Shown: positions 9,147 through 17,431, counted from the first letter of the stretch. The stretch: DNA of 64,000 bases from Paenibacillus mesophilus (GCF_005938385.1 NZ_VCRA01000007.1:310001-374000), one strand, 5' to 3'. Made by a program: numbers and translations. The notes: generated from the letters alone by a model not told the origin.

Positions 9147-9881
9147 TCAAATGTTGATTTGCATGCCGCAATGGGCCAATCGAATTTGTCCTGCATAGTG
9201 CCTTGAAGCTTCCGCAACGAGCTGGTTAAGCTCTCCGTAATGGGGGAAATGCGTCAAGATCGTTTGCCCCGCGCCGGCCAGTGCCGCGATCCGCCCCGCT
9301 TCGCCGGCTGTCAAATGCCATTTCATGATGCCTGCCTGCCAATCGTAGAAGCTGCTTTCGATCAACAGAACGTCCACATTCCGGGAAAAATCGATAATGG
9401 CTTGGCAGTAGCCCGTATCGCCGGAATAGACGAGCGTTTTTCCTTCCCGCGACGTCAGCTTGACCGCGAGACACGGAATATCGTGCATGTTCTCGGAAAA
9501 TTCCAGTTTTACCTCTCCGATGGTCAACACCGTGCCTGCCCGGATCGAATGGACGCGAACGTTCTCCGGATATTCGAAAGTCAGGCCGCCGCGTTCTTCG
9601 CCGTTTACGTATATGTCGAGCGGTTTCGTTCGCCTGCCGATCCGCATCAGAATGAGAATGGCAAACTCCAGGCTGTATACGTCCGCGATATGGTCGGCGT
9701 GCGTATGGGTAAGGACGACGGCGTCCAGTTCCTCGAGCGGGCAATGGTTTTGCAGCCGGGACAGCACGCCGCTGCCGCAATCGAGCAAGATTTTGCTGCC
9801 CTCGCTTTCCACCAAGTAACCCGAGGTCGCCTCGTTTTTCTCGGGGTAAGCCCCCCAACAGCCGATTACGGTAATATCCAT
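9147..9881 (-). CDS. MBL-fold metal-dependent hydrolase (RNase Z / phosphodiesterase-like)
   Basis: A 244-residue metallo-beta-lactamase-fold protein. The metal motif HTHADH sits in VVLTHTHADHIADVYSLE. Further ligands are the H of NMHDIPC, the D of YSGDTGYC, and the C-terminal H of LTHFPHYG. The N-terminus (DITVIGCWGAYP) matches the group of cytosolic hydrolases related to RNase Z and PhnP-like phosphodiesterases. The ATG at 9881 is 8 bases after AAAGGA. It lies between the RpiR regulator and the receptor gene in the same operon, suggesting it processes the imported compound; the substrate is unknown. Confidence 0.85.
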   Translation of the reverse strand: MDITVIGCWGAYPEKNEATSGYLVESEGSKILLDCGSGVLSRLQNHCPLEELDAVVLTHTHADHIADVYSLEFAILILMRIGRRTKPLDIYVNGEERGGLTFEYPENVRVHSIRAGTVLTIGEVKLEFSENMHDIPCLAVKLTSREGKTLVYSGDTGYCQAIIDFSRNVDVLLIESSFYDWQAGIMKWHLTAGEAGRIAALAGAGQTILTHFPHYGELNQLVAEASRHYAGQIRLAHCGMQINI

Positions 9882-9904
9882 CCGAATATCCTTTCCCGCG
9901 GGAT

Positions 9905-10762
9905 TTATCGCGACCGGTTCATCCACTCGAAGTTGTCCTGGAACGCCTTGAACATCACTTCCATCTTCTCGATATTGAGCTTGACCCGCTCTTTCTCCAG
10001 ATGGGAGATTTCGTTGATGAGGGCGTTCGTAACCGATAGCGCCGCCGTATACGAATCGAGGAATCCGGTCGATTTGCATGCCGCGAAGAGCGATAAATCG
10101 GCCAGCTTCGCAAACGGGGACAGCCCGGAATCGGTCAGCGCAATCACTTTCGTTCCCTGCTCCTTGGCCAGCGTCGACACTTTCAACGTCCGCGAGCAAT
10201 ATCTGGGAAAACCGCAGGCGAACACGAGGTCACCGGGCTTGATGTAAGACGCGTATTCCGCAACACCTCCCTGGGGAATCAGCTCGCAATTGCCCAGCAT
10301 ATATTTCAGGACGAAGCTGAAAAACGAAGTGACCGACAGCCCCATCCGCCATCCGGCGATCCAGATCCGGTCCGCATCCAGCAGCATCCGGGCGGCTTGA
10401 CGGATTTGCGCCTTGTCCGTCCACGCCATCGTTTCCCGCACGTTTTCGATTTCCTGGACGAAGTGCTTCTCGATCCAGGAATCTTCCTGATGGCTGGTCG
10501 AGTGCAGAAAATTTTTGACCGCGCGCTGGTCTTTCATCACGTGTCGGCGCAAATCATGAAGCATGCCCGAGAAGTTCGGATAAGCCAAAGCCTGAGCCAA
10601 ACGATGCACCGTCGCCTCGCTGACCCCGGACTTGCCCGCGATCTTCTGCGCCGACTCCATGACCGCATCCTGCATGTTGGCCTGGATGTAATGCGCCACT
10701 TTCTTCTGCGCGACGCTAAGCGCGTCGAATTGCTCTTCGATTCTATCCGCGATCGTCGACAT
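9905..10762 (-). CDS. RpiR-family transcriptional regulator (HTH + SIS domain)
   Basis: About 285 residues: an N-terminal RpiR helix-turn-helix (residues about 1-75, with IAGKSGVSEATVHRLAQALAYPNF) and a SIS domain (about 120-260, IWIAGWRMGLSV and VIALTDSGLSP). SIS domains of this family usually sense phosphosugars. ATG 10762 is 8 bases after AAGGAG and is preferred over ATG 10768, which is only 2 bases away. It is embedded in the importer operon right after the HAD gene and likely autoregulates it. Sugar-phosphate sensing next to an oligopeptide-type importer hints at a muropeptide or glycopeptide substrate, which is inference. Confidence 0.88.
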   Translation of the reverse strand: MSTIADRIEEQFDALSVAQKKVAHYIQANMQDAVMESAQKIAGKSGVSEATVHRLAQALAYPNFSGMLHDLRRHVMKDQRAVKNFLHSTSHQEDSWIEKHFVQEIENVRETMAWTDKAQIRQAARMLLDADRIWIAGWRMGLSVTSFFSFVLKYMLGNCELIPQGGVAEYASYIKPGDLVFACGFPRYCSRTLKVSTLAKEQGTKVIALTDSGLSPFAKLADLSLFAACKSTGFLDSYTAALSVTNALINEISHLEKERVKLNIEKMEVMFKAFQDNFEWMNRSR

Positions 10763-10774
10763 CGCCATGACTCC

Positions 10775-11494
10775 TTACCGGTTGATCTCCTGCGGTACGC
10801 GAGGGTGCCCCAAGTACGCAGCCACATCGTGTATGCCGGATATGATGGGGTAATACGAGAGCTCTTCGACACCCCGGTTTCCATATGCATTGATAAGCAA
10901 ACAGTGCATGCCGATTTTCTGGCTGCCTATGACATCGTCGTAGTAGTTGTCTCCGATATAGAGGCATTCGTTTGCCGTTACGTTCGCTCTGTCCATGGCC
11001 AACCGGAAAATATCCGGATTCGGCTTCTCCACGCCTACCTCCGAGGAGACGATAATGTCGTCCAGCTCCGCGTCCAACCCGTTCTGCGCCAGTACGGTCC
11101 GGGCCGACTCGTCCCAATTGGAAATAAGACCGAGTCGAAATCCGAGGCTTCGCAAATGTTGGAGGGTTTGCCGCGCGCCTTCGTAAGCTTTCCAACGTAT
11201 CGGCCATTCCTGAGCCAAAGCCCGATAAGCTTGAGTGACCTCCTCGATCGGCAGCGCCAGCCGCAGGAAATAGTTCAGCGTACCGATATACCAAGGCAGG
11301 AATGCCCGGCTGTCTTTGCCGAGAACGCCTTGAAATTCCCGCATGAACAGCTTGTCCGTCCGATGATAGGCGATTGCGATTTCATCCGCATTCCGGAATA
11401 CATCGAAACGTTCGAGCAGCACCTTCTGATACACTTCTTCCCGGTTCGTTCTGACCAACGTGTACCCGAGGTCAAACCATAAATAACGAATCAT
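10775..11494 (-). CDS. HAD-superfamily hydrolase
   Basis: A 239-residue protein with HAD motif I WFDLGYTLV, motif II ISNWD, motif III lysine in GVEKPNPDIF and motif IV YIGDNYYDDV. The second aspartate of the usual DxD motif I is replaced by glycine (DLG), as seen in some dehalogenase/phosphatase subgroups, so catalysis may differ from a standard phosphatase. ATG 11494 is chosen because motif I normally begins within a few residues of the start; the frame is open about 230 bases farther upstream without domain similarity. It leads the importer operon, 6-12 bases before the RpiR gene. Confidence 0.85.
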   Translation of the reverse strand: MIRYLWFDLGYTLVRTNREEVYQKVLLERFDVFRNADEIAIAYHRTDKLFMREFQGVLGKDSRAFLPWYIGTLNYFLRLALPIEEVTQAYRALAQEWPIRWKAYEGARQTLQHLRSLGFRLGLISNWDESARTVLAQNGLDAELDDIIVSSEVGVEKPNPDIFRLAMDRANVTANECLYIGDNYYDDVIGSQKIGMHCLLINAYGNRGVEELSYYPIISGIHDVAAYLGHPRVPQEINR

Positions 11495-11722
11495 GCCGTC
11501 CCCACGTCTCCCGATTCTTGAAAGATTTCCTTCATAAAGTGATAAATGTTTCATTTCCTTCACCTTCATCATAGAGAGCGAGTATTCGCGCAACGTAAAA
11601 TCCAGTTGGAGATTTCGTAAATGTTTCAGTCGAGGCGGGAAGTAAGGGTGGTTCGGAGCTGTTATTCGGTACTTTATCGGGGATTTTTGCAAAATATAAG
11701 CCGTATGCTCGGTCATCATGTA
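11495..11722 (-). promoter_or_regulatory. Upstream region of the importer operon with two copies of TAAATGTTTCA
   Basis: No gene is supported here. The 11-bp sequence TAAATGTTTCA occurs exactly at 11543-11553 and 11618-11628 (minus strand TGAAACATTTA), 75 bp apart. RpiR-family operators often contain TGAAA..TTTCA halves, so these are candidate sites for the regulator encoded in the operon. No clear promoter hexamers could be fixed. Confidence 0.35.
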
Positions 11723-11760
11723 CAAAAAATACCCGCACTGCCAGTAACGGCAACGCGGGC
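11723..11760 (-). terminator. Intrinsic terminator after the P-loop kinase gene
   Basis: On the minus strand GCCCGCGTTGCCG pairs with CGGCAGTGCGGGT in part (CCCGC/GCGGG plus TGCC/GGCA), followed by TTTTTT. It separates the kinase gene from the importer operon. Confidence 0.7.
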
Positions 11761-11803
11761 ACCATTGAAATCAGCATAAGAAAATAAGTTCATTTGTACC
11801 CCG

Positions 11804-12346
11804 TTACGTCAGAAGCGCCTCGTCCTGCAATCTTGCCAAAATTTCATCAACGGTTTCTTCGGGCGTCAATTCGGACGAATCCAGCCACATTCCGATTCGG
11901 GGAGTCTCGTTTTGCAACAGGCCATTCAACATTTCCACGGTCCAAGCGCCGTATCCTTTCTTGGCGCGGGCGGCTTCTCTTTGCTCAACAACCGATGCAT
12001 TCGGACAAAGGACTACAACGTAAAGGGGGCGGTTTCGGATGAACGATACGAACTCGTTCAGCATCGGACCGACGACAACATCCTGAACGACTACTATAAA
12101 TCCGGCTTCATAATAAGCATCCGCCGTATGGGCGGCCAGCCGATACCGGAGTCGCAATTGTTCCAACTCGTCATTCCCCGCATCGGGCTGCATTTCTTTG
12201 CGGTTATTCACGATCATTCTGCGAAAAAGATCTCCCCGCACATGCACGGATTTCTCGAAGCGTTCAGACAGCAGCTGGGCGATTGTCGATTTTCCGCTTG
12301 CCATTATTCCGGTAACGAGTATAATGCCGGGAAATGCTGTTGTCAT
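11804..12346 (-). CDS. Small P-loop kinase / AAA-type ATPase of unknown substrate
   Basis: About 180 residues with an N-terminal P-loop GIMASGKST, a lid-like RGDLFRRM segment and VVVQDVVVG as a Walker-B-like strand. The size and layout resemble small-molecule kinases such as chloramphenicol phosphotransferase, gluconate kinase or zeta-toxin-like enzymes, but I cannot assign a substrate. ATG 12346 lies 12 bases from GGAG; an in-frame TTG at 12352 has better spacing (6). It is followed by its own terminator and appears monocistronic. Confidence 0.75.
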   Translation of the reverse strand: MTTAFPGIILVTGIMASGKSTIAQLLSERFEKSVHVRGDLFRRMIVNNRKEMQPDAGNDELEQLRLRYRLAAHTADAYYEAGFIVVVQDVVVGPMLNEFVSFIRNRPLYVVVLCPNASVVEQREAARAKKGYGAWTVEMLNGLLQNETPRIGMWLDSSELTPEETVDEILARLQDEALLT

Positions 12347-12388
12347 AATCAAATATCACTCCTTTGAAATAAAGCTGCCAGAGTCCAT

Positions 12389-12754
12389 TTATTTACTTTC
12401 ATCGTACTTCTTGATCCACTCTTTTCCGGTCGCCCATTCCTTAACAGAACTATGATCCTTTAAAATATCCTCGCACGCCTTGGCCATGACCCACTCTCTC
12501 AATCCGTCTTGATCGCTCGTCCTTAATTCCTTGGTCAAATAAGCCAATGCTTCATCCCCCATGCCCAGTATTTCTTTGTAGGCACTTAATTGATTCTTAA
12601 TATAGTCATTAGGATTGCTTGATACCATGTACTGCTTATTCGTTATTATTTTGTTCAAATTGTCCTCGATACCGGTTGCACTCTTATTTTGGCCGCAACC
12701 GGTTATCAGTATTGTAACTGTAATCAGAATTAATTGAAGTAGTGCTGCTCTCAT
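12389..12754 (-). CDS. Small lipoprotein of unknown function
   Basis: A 121-residue protein with a lipoprotein signal (hydrophobic LLQLILITVTILITG, lipobox ITGC) and a charged, probably helical body ending KKYDESK. ATG 12754 is 6 bases after GGGGG. I recognise no domain. Its position 40 bases upstream of the kinase gene on the same strand allows co-transcription. It is more AT-rich than its neighbours, as small accessory lipoprotein genes often are. Confidence 0.65.
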   Translation of the reverse strand: MRAALLQLILITVTILITGCGQNKSATGIEDNLNKIITNKQYMVSSNPNDYIKNQLSAYKEILGMGDEALAYLTKELRTSDQDGLREWVMAKACEDILKDHSSVKEWATGKEWIKKYDESK

Positions 12755-12902
12755 TATTTTCCCCCAACTTTTTTATATTCGAATTTTTCTGTTATCCGAT
12801 AACTATCATTCACATGAATACATAATACCACGGATTTCCCTTCTTTTTTCGAGTCCTGGCTGACGAAAGTCTTAATTCCCATTTATTGGTGCAAATTTCC
12901 GA

Positions 12903-12931
12903 TTGACGGAAAAGGTTTGTCACTTTAAACT
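12903..12931 (+). promoter_or_regulatory. Sigma-A type promoter for the TrpXYZ-like operon
   Basis: TTGACG (12903-12908) and TAAACT (12926-12931) are separated by exactly 17 bases. The next start codon is about 70 bases downstream, leaving no room for a T-box or other long leader. Confidence 0.6.
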
Positions 12932-12999
12932 TGTAATAAATTAATTGGAAGCGTTATCGAATTGGGAAATTTTATTTAATGAATGGAGTGAAGGATTAC

Positions 13000-14004
13000 G
13001 TGCTGAAAAAAATGGGCGTCACCTTGTTGGCATCCGCCATACTATTGACAGCGGCCGCTTGCGGCAATGCGGGAACCGGAGGGGCGAAGAAGACATACTC
13101 CATCGCAATCTCGCAATACGTGGAGCATCCGTCGTTGGATGCGACCCGTCAAGGCTTTCTGGCCGCGCTGAAAGATGCGGGAATTACCGAGGGAGACAAT
13201 CTGAAGGTCGATTACAACAATGCGCAGGCCGATTCTCCGAACAATTTGTCGATCGCGCAAAAAATCGCCGCCAAGAAAAACGAACTCGTTCTGGCTATCG
13301 CTACCCCTTCGGCGATCGCCGTCGCGCAGCAGGTCAAAAATTCGCCGATTCTTTTCTCGGCGGTCACGGACCCGCTTGACGCCAAGCTGATAACCAATAT
13401 GGACAAGCCGGGCGGAAACATTACCGGTGCCTCCGATACGAATCCTGCAGCGATTACACAGCTGATGGATTTCATTCACGCCAATTTCCCCAAGGTCAAA
13501 AATCTCGGCTTGGTCATCAATACGGGGGAGCCTAATGCGATCGTTATGGCCAATACGGCCGAGAAGGCGCTGGAGAAGCACGGCATGAAGCTGGTCAGAG
13601 CGCCTGTCACGAATACGTCGGAGGTGAAGCAAGCCGCGCAATCGTTGGTGGGCCGAGTGGACGCCCTCTACATTACGCTGGACAATAACGTAGTCAGCGG
13701 CGTCGGTTCGATCATCCAAATCGCTAACGAGAACAAGCTTCCTTTCTTCTCCAGCGACCGGGATACGGTAGAGAAGGGAGCCTTCGCGACGGTGGGCTTC
13801 AAATATTACGATCATGGCTATCAAGTGGGCCAGATGGCGGTAGACATCCTGAAGAACGGGAAGAAGCCGGGCGATCTCAAGGTGACCGTTCCCGATAAAT
13901 TGGACCTTATTCTGAACATGAAGGCGGCGGCCAGTCAAGGCATTACGGTTACGGACGCCATGAAGAATCAGGTCAAGGACAAACAAAATAACATCATACA
14001 ATAA
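13000..14004 (+). CDS. ABC transporter substrate-binding lipoprotein (TrpX/ABC_sub_bind family)
   Basis: About 334 residues. A lipoprotein signal with lipobox TAAACGN is followed by the ABC_sub_bind fold: SIAISQYVEHPSLDATRQGF, VLAIATPSAIAVAQQ, PILFSAVTDPLDAKL and FSSDRDTVEKGAFATVGF. Characterised members in streptococci bind tryptophan, and others may bind different aromatic or sugar-like ligands. GTG 13000 is preferred because GGAGTGAAGGA lies directly upstream; an in-frame ATG at 12979 has no ribosome binding site. It heads a receptor-permease-ATPase operon. Confidence 0.88.
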   Translation: MLKKMGVTLLASAILLTAAACGNAGTGGAKKTYSIAISQYVEHPSLDATRQGFLAALKDAGITEGDNLKVDYNNAQADSPNNLSIAQKIAAKKNELVLAIATPSAIAVAQQVKNSPILFSAVTDPLDAKLITNMDKPGGNITGASDTNPAAITQLMDFIHANFPKVKNLGLVINTGEPNAIVMANTAEKALEKHGMKLVRAPVTNTSEVKQAAQSLVGRVDALYITLDNNVVSGVGSIIQIANENKLPFFSSDRDTVEKGAFATVGFKYYDHGYQVGQMAVDILKNGKKPGDLKVTVPDKLDLILNMKAAASQGITVTDAMKNQVKDKQNNIIQ

Positions 14005-14060
14005 GGCGATATCGGGGGGGCTTCCAACGTCCCCCTTTCTTTGCTTGAGGAGGGGCTTGC

Positions 14061-14969
14061 ATGCAGGATCTTTACGGCGCGGTCGAACTCGGCCTTCTTT
14101 ACGCCCTGATGGCTTTGGGCGTTTTCATTACATTCCGGATATTGAATTTCCCCGATCTGACCGTGGACGGCAGCTTCGCTACAGGCGGGGCCGTTGCGGC
14201 GATCATGATTTCGAACGGGTATTCGCCTTGGCTTGCGACTATAGCCGCCTTTGCCAGCGGATTGGCTGCGGGGGCCTGCACCGGCCTGCTCCATACGAAA
14301 GGGAAAGTGAACGGCCTGCTCTCCGGGATTTTGATGATGATGGCCCTTTACTCCATCAATATGCGGATTATGGGCAAGCCCAATGTGTCGCTGCTCAATG
14401 TGGACACCGTCTTTACATCGGTATCCCCCGTCGTTTTGATGCTGATTGTCGTGATCGTCATCAAGCTTCTATTCGACGCGTTCCTCCGCACGGATTTGGG
14501 TCTTGCACTTCGGGCTACGGGCGATAATCCCCGCATGATCCGGAGTCTGGGCGCCAACACGGACAATTCGACCATTTTGGGCGTCAGCCTGTCCAACGGA
14601 TTGGTGGCGATCTCCGGTGCCGTCGTTGCCCAACAGTCCGGCTTTGCCGATATATCGATGGGCGTCGGCATGATCGTAATCGGCTTGGCCTCCGTCATTA
14701 TCGGCGAAGCCATCTTCGGGACGGGCAGCGTGTTCCGCGCTACGCTCGCCGCCGTGCTCGGGTCGATCGTCTACCGGATCGTCGTCGCTTTGGCTCTGCG
14801 GGTGGAATGGCTCGACGCCTCCGACCTGAGGGTCATTACCGCCCTGATCGTCGTCGTTGCGCTGGTACTTCCCTCGGTGAGGCGCTCCATACGGCAAAAA
14901 AATGTGGCGAAAAAGCGCGCCATGGAGCTCGCCGCTCCGCAATCGCCACAAACGGGAGGTGAGCGGTAA
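14061..14969 (+). CDS. ABC transporter permease (TrpY-like, LivH/BPD_transp_2 family)
   Basis: A 302-residue membrane protein with eight or nine predicted helices, in the branched-chain amino acid permease family. Recognisable segments are FRILNFPDLTVDGSFATG near the N-terminus and the cytoplasmic loop DLGLALRATGDNPRMIRSLG, which contacts the ATPase. ATG 14061 is 7 bases after GAGGAGG. Because a single permease gene is present, the channel is probably a homodimer, as in TrpXYZ-type systems. Confidence 0.88.
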   Translation: MQDLYGAVELGLLYALMALGVFITFRILNFPDLTVDGSFATGGAVAAIMISNGYSPWLATIAAFASGLAAGACTGLLHTKGKVNGLLSGILMMMALYSINMRIMGKPNVSLLNVDTVFTSVSPVVLMLIVVIVIKLLFDAFLRTDLGLALRATGDNPRMIRSLGANTDNSTILGVSLSNGLVAISGAVVAQQSGFADISMGVGMIVIGLASVIIGEAIFGTGSVFRATLAAVLGSIVYRIVVALALRVEWLDASDLRVITALIVVVALVLPSVRRSIRQKNVAKKRAMELAAPQSPQTGGER

Positions 14970-15763
14970 TGCTGGAGCTTAACCAAATATCGAAATTGTT
15001 CAACCCCGGAACGCCGGACGAGAAAATCGCTCTGATGGACATCCGGTTGAAGCTGAACCCCGGCGATTTTGTAACGGTAATCGGGAGCAACGGAGCCGGC
15101 AAATCGACGCTGATGAATTTGATTTCCGGTACGATGAAGCCCGACGCCGGGAACGTGCTCATTAACGGAGAACCGGTTCAGCAACTTTCCGAGGACAGGA
15201 GAAGCCGTTGGATCGGCCGCGTATTCCAAGACCCGATGGCGGGCACCGCCCCTACTATGTCCATCGAGGAGAACTTGGCGATGGCTTATGCGCGGGGGAA
15301 ACCACGGTTATTCAAGCTGGGTGTTACATCCGCCAAACGCGTACAGTTCCGGGAACAGGTGAAGCGGCTGGGCATCGGGCTGGAGGATCGGCTGCGGGCC
15401 AAGGTGGGTCTGTTGTCCGGAGGGGAACGGCAGGCGCTCAGCCTGCTGATGGCGACCTTCACGCAGCCGGAAATTTTGCTGCTCGACGAGCATACCGCCG
15501 CGCTTGATCCGTCCCGCGCCGAATTGATAACGCGCCTGACCGAGGAAATCGTGCGCAAGCAGCGATTAACGACACTAATGGTGACTCACAACATGGAGCA
15601 GGCGATCCGCCTCGGGAACCGGCTGATTATGATGGACAAGGGGCGGATCATCCTGGATGTCCCCGAGGAACGGAAGCGGGATTTGACCGTGGCGCAGCTG
15701 CTCGGCGAGTTCGAGCGGATCAGCGGACACAAGCTGGCGGATGACCGGATTGTTTTGAACTAA
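14969..15763 (+). CDS. ABC transporter ATP-binding protein (TrpZ-like)
   Basis: A 264-residue ATPase with Walker A GSNGAGKST, Q-loop in VFQDPMAGTAPTMSIEEN, signature LSGGERQALSL, Walker B ILLLDEHTAALDP and H-loop VTHNMEQA. In Walker B the segment DEHTAALD carries His where Pro is usual; this is frequent in this subfamily. The ATG overlaps the permease stop (TAATG) and has GGAGG 9 bases upstream. It completes the importer, and a strong terminator follows at 15794. Confidence 0.9.
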   Translation: MLELNQISKLFNPGTPDEKIALMDIRLKLNPGDFVTVIGSNGAGKSTLMNLISGTMKPDAGNVLINGEPVQQLSEDRRSRWIGRVFQDPMAGTAPTMSIEENLAMAYARGKPRLFKLGVTSAKRVQFREQVKRLGIGLEDRLRAKVGLLSGGERQALSLLMATFTQPEILLLDEHTAALDPSRAELITRLTEEIVRKQRLTTLMVTHNMEQAIRLGNRLIMMDKGRIILDVPEERKRDLTVAQLLGEFERISGHKLADDRIVLN

Positions 15764-15793
15764 AGGATTCGTCTCGCATAGCGCAGAACAAAG

Positions 15794-15821
15794 CGCCGCC
15801 TTAATCTAGGGCGGCGTTTTT
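15794..15821 (+). terminator. Intrinsic terminator of the TrpXYZ-like operon
   Basis: CGCCGCC and GGCGGCG form a 7-bp GC stem around a 9-base loop, followed by TTTTT. Confidence 0.85.
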
Positions 15822-15846
15822 ACTTGTTTGGCCGTCCGCGCCATCA

Positions 15847-15876
15847 TTGACACTCCCGAACCCTTTATAATATGAT
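15847..15876 (+). promoter_or_regulatory. Promoter of the GntR/solute-binding hybrid regulator
   Basis: TTGACA (15847-15852) and TATGAT (15871-15876) with 18 bases between. A TGATATA half-site occurs at 15915-15921, between the promoter and the ribosome binding site; the same heptamer forms both arms of the palindrome in front of the lyase gene downstream. Confidence 0.55.
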
Positions 15877-15933
15877 ACAAAAAGAATACAGACAGAGACA
15901 TAGTAGACCAGATATGATATAAGGTTGTGAGTT

Positions 15934-17286
15934 ATGAGCCAATCGCCTAGCCGCAAAACGTTCCGCAACCGTTTCGACGATATGGTAAAAACGTTGCGCA
16001 GCCGTCTTTCCTCGGGTCAGTATGCGCCGGGCGATTTTTTGCCTTCGGTCGAAGCGTTGTCCGAGCAATTCAGCATGAGCATCAATTCGGTTCGCAAAGG
16101 ACTGGAAGCGCTGGCCGCCGATGGATGGATCGAGACGATTCCCCGGGTCGGCTCGAAAGTGCGCCCGAAAACGATAAGCGCGGAAACGAAGCTGCTGCTC
16201 GCTTGTCAGCACACGCTTTCCCGGGATGCCGCGCTCGGGGAGCTGCTCGACCGGTTCCACGCCCGGTACCCGAACGTTCGGGTACAGACGACGATCTTTC
16301 CGGAATCGTCGTTGCAATCGCTTGTCGAAAGCGGCGATTTCGACGTGGCCGTTTTGACTTATCCGGGCTTCGAGGAGCTGGCGCACGAAGGGCTTCTGCA
16401 AAGCTTGGAAGTTCAAGAGAAGCGCGGAGACATATACCCGTTCCTGACCGAAAGCTTCAAGCATGACGGTACGCTTTGGGCGCAGCCGTTCCTGTTTTCA
16501 CCGGTCGTATTGTGCTACAATAAAGAGCATTTTCGGGAAAGCGGTCTGCTGGAGCCGGACAGCGGCTGGACTTGGAATACGCTTCTCGAGCATGCGGAGA
16601 AGCTGACCCGGAAGCCGGAGAGGTACGGATTCTTCTATCTCCACGAAACCGAGAACCGATGGCTTCCCTTTATGATGCAGAGCGGACAAGCATTCGAGAG
16701 GAATGAGGCCGGGAAAGTACGCTTGCGCGGGACGAAACTGATGGAAAGCTTATCGTTTTGCCGCGATATCGTCCAGAACGAGACGATATTCCCCCGCGGG
16801 CTCCGAATGGACGCCCAAACGTTGTTTTTGAAGCAGCGGGTTTCGATGATCGTAACGACTTACTTCGGGCTCAACATGTTAAAGGATGCAGCGTTTGAGT
16901 TCGATGTATCTCCGCTGCCTCGCCTCCATACGCCGAACACGCTGCTGCTAGTCATGGGTCTGGCCGTCCATGTGCGCTCTCCCCATAAAGAAGCGGCTAA
17001 CGAGCTGGTCCGCTTCTTGACTTCGGCCGAAGCGCAAAAGCTGATCGGCGAGCGTACGTTCAGCATTCCCGCCGTGAAGCCGGTCGCCGAGGCGCCCGTT
17101 CCCGAACGGGACGCCCGCCTGACCAATTATCACATGTTCCGGCACATTATCCCCACGTTTCAGCTCCATAAGGATTTGAACATGAATTACCGGATGATCG
17201 TGAAGATGCGCGAGGAGCTGCTGTTATTTTGGTCGGGCTTGGAAGGCGAGGACGGCCTTTCCGCAAAACTGGAAGCCCAGCTGTAA
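15934..17286 (+). CDS. GntR-family regulator fused to an extracellular solute-binding-protein domain
   Basis: A 450-residue protein. Residues about 5-75 are a GntR winged helix (LRSRLSSGQYAPGDFLPSVEALSEQF, SMSINSVRKGLEAL, and the wing IETIPRVGSKV). From about residue 85 to the end it is a family-1 sugar-binding receptor fold (LLDRFHARYPNVRVQT, FDVAVLTYPGFEELA, TWNTLLEHAEKLTRKPERYGFF, LVRFLTSAEAQKLIGE). There is no signal peptide or lipobox, so the receptor half must work in the cytoplasm as ligand sensor. ATG 15934 follows AAGG. The gene directly precedes a secreted polysaccharide lyase, so an oligosaccharide or uronate effector is likely; this is inference. Confidence 0.88.
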   Translation: MSQSPSRKTFRNRFDDMVKTLRSRLSSGQYAPGDFLPSVEALSEQFSMSINSVRKGLEALAADGWIETIPRVGSKVRPKTISAETKLLLACQHTLSRDAALGELLDRFHARYPNVRVQTTIFPESSLQSLVESGDFDVAVLTYPGFEELAHEGLLQSLEVQEKRGDIYPFLTESFKHDGTLWAQPFLFSPVVLCYNKEHFRESGLLEPDSGWTWNTLLEHAEKLTRKPERYGFFYLHETENRWLPFMMQSGQAFERNEAGKVRLRGTKLMESLSFCRDIVQNETIFPRGLRMDAQTLFLKQRVSMIVTTYFGLNMLKDAAFEFDVSPLPRLHTPNTLLLVMGLAVHVRSPHKEAANELVRFLTSAEAQKLIGERTFSIPAVKPVAEAPVPERDARLTNYHMFRHIIPTFQLHKDLNMNYRMIVKMREELLLFWSGLEGEDGLSAKLEAQL

Positions 17287-17296
17287 GAATACGCAG

Positions 17297-17341
17297 AAGC
17301 TTGTCTTTTTAGGATACCTTCCTGAAGAGACAAGCTTTTTG
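17297..17341 (+). terminator. Intrinsic terminator after the hybrid regulator gene
   Basis: AAGCTTGTCT and AGACAAGCTT make a perfect 10-bp stem separated by 21 bases and followed by TTTTT. The stem is A-flanked on the other side and may work in both directions. Confidence 0.75.
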
Positions 17342-17369
17342 TATTTTATCAGAATCACATAACTTGTAA

Positions 17370-17431
17370 TTGACGCAAAATGAAACAGTATAATATAATC
17401 AAAAAGCAAAATGTGATATAGATGTATATCA
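17370..17431 (+). promoter_or_regulatory. Promoter and palindromic operator in front of the heparinase-like gene
   Basis: TTGACG (17370-17375) and TATAAT (17394-17399) are 18 bases apart. An 18-bp palindrome, TGATATA-GATG-TATATCA, lies at 17414-17431, roughly +8 to +25. That is a position where a bound repressor would block transcription. One arm is repeated in the leader of the GntR hybrid gene (15915-15921), which makes that regulator the first candidate to bind it. Confidence 0.55.

Noticed and set aside
12755-12999. T-box or tryptophan attenuator in front of the TrpX-like gene
   Set aside because: Only about 70 bases lie between the predicted transcription start and the start codon, with no T-box motif or leader peptide.
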